A stretch of DNA of 10,255 nucleotides from Alphaproteobacteria bacterium MarineAlpha9_Bin7 (GTDB taxonomy: Bacteria > Pseudomonadota > Alphaproteobacteria > UBA7887), in the NCBI GenBank assembly GCA_002938115.1, contig PTKD01000052.1, forward strand, positions 1 to 10,255, written 5' to 3'. Position 1 is the stretch's first letter, and every line of letters starts with the position of its first letter. The notes beneath the pieces were generated by a model that saw only the letters and a program-made list of their open reading frames with translations, was not told the DNA's origin and ran no database searches. A program made the translations under genes and the position numbers. This document shows, piece by piece, positions 6,965-10,255 of this stretch.

Positions 6965-7563
6965 TTATTAATTACTCCCCGTAACGCGAGCGATCGTTCG
7001 ACATAGCGAGCAAACATATCCACCTCGACATTCACATTTTCCCCAGGCTGTAGGTGGCCCAATGTAGTGACATTCTGAGTATGTGGTATGACATTAATTT
7101 CGAAATAGCTGTCTTTGACTTCGTTTACCGTGAGTGAAACACCGTCTATTGCAACTGAACATTTGGAGGAAACATAACGCTCTAACCAGTCCGGCAAATC
7201 AAATCTCATGCGTAACGAATCGCCCTCCGGTGAGATCTTCATTGCGCGTATTATGCCATCAACATGTCCAGTAACTAAATGACCGCCTAGCTCATCCCCC
7301 AATTTTAGGGAATGTTCTAAATTTAATAGCGTACCGACACGCCAGTCGCCAACAGTAGTGCACGAAAGCGTCTGCGCCGATGCCAATACTGAAAACCAAT
7401 CATCTTGAGCCGCAGTAACCGTCAGGCACATACCGGAGCACGCAATCGATGCGCCAACGATAACATCTTCGCTTTTGTACTTTGTTTTTATAGTTAGTTG
7501 AATCTGGTCTGCACCATCAATCTTGCAGATTCGACCCACATCAGTGACGATTCCTGTAAACAT
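6961..7563 (-). CDS. ribE: Riboflavin synthase (alpha subunit)
   Basis: Riboflavin synthase dismutates two molecules of 6,7-dimethyl-8-ribityllumazine into riboflavin and a pyrimidine that is recycled by RibH. The 200-residue product has the family length and its internal two-barrel repeat. Barrel one starts with MFTGIVTDVG (1-10) and includes SGMCLTV (43-49, with the conserved Cys46). Barrel two starts near the conserved GGHLVTGHVDG (93-103) and includes VAIDGVSLTVN (137-147), with the C-terminal helix VDMFARYVERS (181-191). The usual Gly before SVAIDG is Cys135, a mild substitution. ATG 7563 lies nine bases after the ribD stop with only a weak Shine-Dalgarno, so coupling to ribD is likely. 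Its TGA stop shares bases with the ribBX ATG (ATGA). The same enzyme is called RibC in E. coli nomenclature. Confidence 0.96.
   Translation of the reverse strand: MFTGIVTDVGRICKIDGADQIQLTIKTKYKSEDVIVGASIACSGMCLTVTAAQDDWFSVLASAQTLSCTTVGDWRVGTLLNLEHSLKLGDELGGHLVTGHVDGIIRAMKISPEGDSLRMRFDLPDWLERYVSSKCSVAIDGVSLTVNEVKDSYFEINVIPHTQNVTTLGHLQPGENVNVEVDMFARYVERSLALRGVINK
6975..6980 (-). promoter_or_regulatory. Shine-Dalgarno of ribBX, inside ribE
   Basis: The minus strand reads GGGGAG, ten bases before ATG 6964 and within the last codons of ribE. With the ATGA stop/start overlap it supports coupled translation of ribE and ribBX. Confidence 0.55.
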
Positions 7564-7572
7564 TGCGAGAAA

Positions 7573-8685
7573 CTAAGACACGACGGCGAAGGATTCCAGT
7601 ATATCTTCGCCTACAACTTCAATACCCAGACGCCGAAAAATTATTGCATCCGCTAGTTTGGTTAAGCCAAGAGGTAACGTGACATTGATTCCCTCACCTC
7701 CTAGCAGTGTGGGCGCCCGAAACCAAGCCACGCGATCTACCATGCCTTCCTGGAACAGGCTCGAAGTAACTGAGGGGCCGCCCTCGACAAGCAATCGTGT
7801 AATTCCTTGTCGCCCTATAACGTTCATAACCTGCTTCATGGACAGCCACCCATTAGCACCGACATCTGCCTTAAGAACCTCAACGCCGTAATCTCCATAT
7901 GCGGCGCATCGTTCTTTGTTGGAATCCGATTTTGTCACGATCCAGGTTTTATGCTCATGTGCCGTAGTCACTAGCGCATTGGTCAACGGCAAACGCAAGT
8001 TACTGTCAAGGACAATCCGGATTGGCGACCGCTGCTGCATTCCAGCCAATCGGCACGTCAGCATTGGATCATCCGAAACTGCAGTGCCAACACCAATCAG
8101 GATCCCATCATGCTCAGCTCGCATCAAGTGACCCCGTTGCCGGGCAAGAGAGCCCGTAATCCACTGACTCTCGCCGTTTGCGGTAGCGGTAAACCCGTCT
8201 AATGTAGTTGCCAACTTTAAGGTTACCGATGGTCGACCTTTAATGATACGAGAGAAAAAACCTTCATTCAATTCACGGGCTTGGTCCGCAAGTATGCCTA
8301 CTTCTACATTTACGCCGGCTTGGCGCAACTGGTCTAGGCCGCGACCCGAAACACGTGGATCAGGATCTTCAACAGCTACAACACAACGAGCTATTCCGGC
8401 TTTTATAAGCGCCTCTGCACACGGCGGTGTTTTCCCTCGGTGCGCACATGGTTCAAGGCTGACATAAGCAGTTGCGCCGAGCGCCCGCGATTCAGCTCGA
8501 CCAAGCGCCTCCGTCTCTGCGTGCGGGCTCCCTCCTCTCTGAGTCCAACCGCGCCCAACGACCGTTCCCATCTTGACTAGGACACAACCAACGGCTGGAT
8601 TCGGCCACACACTGCCTAGACCTCGACGCGCTAAGGCTAAGGCCGCAGCCATATAACGCGAATTACCAGCTTTAGTCTTGGTCAC
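7573..8685 (-). CDS. ribD: Bifunctional riboflavin deaminase/reductase RibD
   Basis: RibD deaminates the pyrimidine product of GTP cyclohydrolase II and then reduces its ribosyl side chain with NADPH, the second and third steps of riboflavin synthesis. From GTG 8685 the product has 370 residues (E. coli RibD: 367). The N-terminal deaminase domain shows RYMAAALALARRGLG (10-24), PNPAVGCVLV (28-37), HAETEAL with the zinc His and catalytic Glu (55-61) and PCAHRGKTPPC with both zinc cysteines (79-89). The reductase domain (about 150-360) shows LKLATTLDG (157-165), ESQWITG (172-178) and LLVEGGPS (298-305). The frame stays open back to 8775, but that would overlap nrdR by 104 bases; GTG 8685 overlaps it by 14 and gives the usual N-terminus. 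ATG 8652 is a third option that would remove the RYM stretch. ribE follows nine bases after the stop. Confidence 0.95.
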   Translation of the reverse strand: MTKTKAGNSRYMAAALALARRGLGSVWPNPAVGCVLVKMGTVVGRGWTQRGGSPHAETEALGRAESRALGATAYVSLEPCAHRGKTPPCAEALIKAGIARCVVAVEDPDPRVSGRGLDQLRQAGVNVEVGILADQARELNEGFFSRIIKGRPSVTLKLATTLDGFTATANGESQWITGSLARQRGHLMRAEHDGILIGVGTAVSDDPMLTCRLAGMQQRSPIRIVLDSNLRLPLTNALVTTAHEHKTWIVTKSDSNKERCAAYGDYGVEVLKADVGANGWLSMKQVMNVIGRQGITRLLVEGGPSVTSSLFQEGMVDRVAWFRAPTLLGGEGINVTLPLGLTKLADAIIFRRLGIEVVGEDILESFAVVS

Positions 8686-9130
8686 TTTGGATTTCGTCGA
8701 TAAAATCCTCGAAGTCCTTCGTCTCTCGGAAATTACGATATACCGACGCAAAGCGCACATAAGCGATGGGATCAAGTTCTGAAAGCCCGTCCATGACTAA
8801 CTCACCAATCGCGGAACTCGTCACATCACTTTCTCCCAACGTTTCTAGGCGACGCACAATCGCGTTCACCATACGCTCGAGATCATCAGGATCCACAGGA
8901 CGTTTGCGGGTTGCTATATTGATTGAACGCATAAGCTTATCGCGCTCAAACGGCGTGCGACTGTTATTGCGTTTTACTACGGTCAACTCGCGAAGCTGCA
9001 CTCGCTCAAAAGTAGTAAAGCGTGAAAGGCAGCTGGGGCAAAACCTTCTTCGTCGTATGGCAGACTGATCTTGGGTAGGACGAGAATCTTTCACCTGGGT
9101 GTCAACAGAGCTACAAAAAGGACAACGCAC
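8672..9130 (-). CDS. nrdR: Transcriptional repressor NrdR
   Basis: NrdR is the nucleotide-sensing repressor of ribonucleotide reductase genes: it binds ATP/dATP through an ATP-cone and binds NrdR boxes in nrd promoters. The 152-residue product has the normal length. A zinc ribbon is formed by Cys3, Cys6, Cys31 and Cys34 (MRCPFC and CPSC), followed by RFTTFERVQL (37-46) and an ATP-cone from about 49 to 139 (VVKRNNSRTPFERDKLMRS, then YVRFASVYRNF). The start is a GTG (9128-9130) supported by GAGGGG nine bases upstream. It lies 21 bases after glyA, and its end overlaps the proposed ribD start by 14 bases. nrdR next to glyA and the rib genes is a common proteobacterial setting; I see no NrdR box in this window. 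Confidence 0.96.
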   Translation of the reverse strand: MRCPFCSSVDTQVKDSRPTQDQSAIRRRRFCPSCLSRFTTFERVQLRELTVVKRNNSRTPFERDKLMRSINIATRKRPVDPDDLERMVNAIVRRLETLGESDVTSSAIGELVMDGLSELDPIAYVRFASVYRNFRETKDFEDFIDEIQSDQD

Positions 9131-9139
9131 GATTTTATT

Positions 9140-9145
9140 CCCCTC
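9140..9145 (-). promoter_or_regulatory. Shine-Dalgarno of nrdR
   Basis: The minus strand reads GAGGGG, nine bases before the GTG start of nrdR and within the 21-base gap after glyA. It supports the non-ATG start. Confidence 0.55.
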
Positions 9146-9151
9146 AACAAC

Positions 9152-10255
9152 TCACATTGGGTAAAGACCGCAATAAAGCGGGAAACGGTGACATAAACTC
9201 AAAACCTCAGACCGCACATGGGCTTCAACAGTGGCATTCTCATCCTCACCATGAGAAGCAAGGCCGTCAACGACATGACCAATCAATTCTCCAATGCGGC
9301 AGTACTCTGCCACTCCAAAACCGCGGGTCGTTCCTGCCGGAGTACCAAGACGAATTCCAGAAGTAACAGAAGGCTTTTCCGGATCAAAGGGTACGGCGTT
9401 CTTGTTACAGGTGATTGCGGCACGTTCCAAGCTTCCTTCGACGGTATCACCGGTCAAACCCTTAGGCCTCAGATCAACGAGCAATAAGTGCGTATCTGTA
9501 CCACCAGTGACTAGCTCGAGGCCCCGGTCTTGTAGGGTTGTGCCAAGCGCTCTCGCATTTTCAACAACTAACCGTGAGTAGTCGCCAAACGATGGTTCCA
9601 ATGCCTCACCCAGAGCCACGGCTTTTGCCGCTATTACATGCATCAATGGACCGCCTTGTAAGCCAGGGAAAACTGCTGAATTGATTTTCTTTCCTAGCCC
9701 CTCATCATTACACAAGATCATCCCACCGCGAGGACCACGCAAAGTCTTATGTGTCGTGGTAGTAACAACATGAGCATGCGGAAACGGATGCGGATGCATG
9801 CCACCGGCAACCAAACCAGCAAAATGAGCCATATCTACCATTAAGGCGGCCCCTACCGAGTCAGCAACAGCACGAAACCGCTGAAAATCTATGACCCTGG
9901 GATAAGCTGAGCCTCCGGCTATGATCAATTTTGGCTGGTGTTGTTTTGCCAACGCCCCTAACTCCGAATAGTCAATCTCTCCGTTATTCCGCGAAACACC
10001 GTATTGGACCGCGTTGAACCATTTCCCGGATTGGTTTGGTTTTGCTCCATGCGTAAGATGACCACCAGCAGCCAGTGACATTCCTAGCATGGTGTCTCCT
10101 GGAGCCATCAGAGCCATCATAACTGCCTGATTAGCTTGGCTCCCTGAATGGGGTTGTACGTTGGCGAAAGAGCAAGCAAATAATCGCCGAGCACGCTCAA
10201 TAGCAAGCTCCTCTACAATATCTACCTGGGCACACCCGCCGTAATAACGTCGGCC
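9152..10255 (-). CDS. glyA: Serine hydroxymethyltransferase, N-terminus cut off by window edge
   Basis: GlyA interconverts serine and glycine with tetrahydrofolate, using pyridoxal phosphate, and is the main source of one-carbon units. The frame is open to the right edge and gives 367 residues; about 60 N-terminal residues of a family length near 425 lie outside. It begins within the conserved GRRYYGGC motif, then QPHSGSQANQAV (34-45 of the fragment), LAAGGHLTHG (61-70) and VDMAHFAGLVAGG (140-152). The PLP lysine is in TTTTHKTLRGPRGG, with Lys170 of the fragment encoded at 9746-9748. FPGLQGGPLMH and GIRLGTPAGTTRG follow near the C-terminus. An ATG at 10120 lies inside the gene and is not the start. 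It is the first gene in view of the minus-strand series, with nrdR 21 bases downstream. All catalytic regions visible are intact. Confidence 0.97.
   Translation of the reverse strand, partial: GRRYYGGCAQVDIVEELAIERARRLFACSFANVQPHSGSQANQAVMMALMAPGDTMLGMSLAAGGHLTHGAKPNQSGKWFNAVQYGVSRNNGEIDYSELGALAKQHQPKLIIAGGSAYPRVIDFQRFRAVADSVGAALMVDMAHFAGLVAGGMHPHPFPHAHVVTTTTHKTLRGPRGGMILCNDEGLGKKINSAVFPGLQGGPLMHVIAAKAVALGEALEPSFGDYSRLVVENARALGTTLQDRGLELVTGGTDTHLLLVDLRPKGLTGDTVEGSLERAAITCNKNAVPFDPEKPSVTSGIRLGTPAGTTRGFGVAEYCRIGELIGHVVDGLASHGEDENATVEAHVRSEVLSLCHRFPLYCGLYPM

Noticed and set aside
8686..8775. Longer ribD with 30 more N-terminal residues
   Set aside because: It would overlap nrdR by 104 bases, and the extra residues are out-of-frame nrdR sequence that resembles nothing in RibD.
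9152..10120. glyA starting at ATG 10120
   Set aside because: The conserved SHMT sequence continues upstream without a stop to the window edge, including the GRRYYGGC and HSGSQAN motifs.
1..10255. CRISPR array, tRNA, insertion sequence, phage or defence genes
   Set aside because: No repeated spacer pattern, cloverleaf, terminal inverted repeats or foreign-looking gene was seen on either strand; the whole window is accounted for by housekeeping genes.

Overview
The window is a compact, ordinary chromosomal segment of an alphaproteobacterium. The gene order glyA-nrdR-ribD-ribE-ribB(X)-ribH-nusB-thiL, then hppA, a BamE lipoprotein, a CBP3-type cytochrome bc1 chaperone and a DUF177 protein is a block I associate with Rhodospirillales and their relatives. 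Base composition looks moderate (about half G+C by eye), lower than most cultured Rhodospirillaceae. Protein wording such as the K+-independent H+-pyrophosphatase and the RibB protein with a dead GTP cyclohydrolase II half fits that placement. I cannot name a genus.

Right part (about 3895-10255, all minus strand, transcribed right to left): a tightly packed run starts with serine hydroxymethyltransferase (glyA, cut by the right edge). It continues with the ribonucleotide-reductase repressor nrdR and four riboflavin genes: ribD (deaminase/reductase), ribE (riboflavin synthase), ribBX (DHBP synthase plus degenerate GCHII domain) and ribH (lumazine synthase). It ends with nusB (antitermination) and thiL (thiamine-phosphate kinase). 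Neighbours overlap by a few bases or lie 8-21 bases apart, so one transcript with translational coupling is likely. Together the rib genes supply every riboflavin step except GTP cyclohydrolase II and the phosphatase, and a separate ribA must exist elsewhere if the C-terminal half of RibBX is inactive.

Middle (3734-3914): a gap of about 160 bases between thiL and hppA holds a doubtful small membrane-protein frame. Then hppA (1658-3733, minus) encodes a membrane H+-translocating pyrophosphatase of the K+-independent type.

Left part (1-1580): bamE, a plus-strand lipoprotein gene, converges on hppA and diverges from a CBP3-like bc1 assembly chaperone gene. That gene overlaps the start of a DUF177 gene which runs off the left edge.

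I saw no tRNA, rRNA, CRISPR array, insertion sequence, phage gene or convincing riboswitch or terminator. No stretch over 300 bases lacks a gene. I do not find a new biological system here. The points most worth checking are the degenerate RibX domain and the small frame between thiL and hppA.
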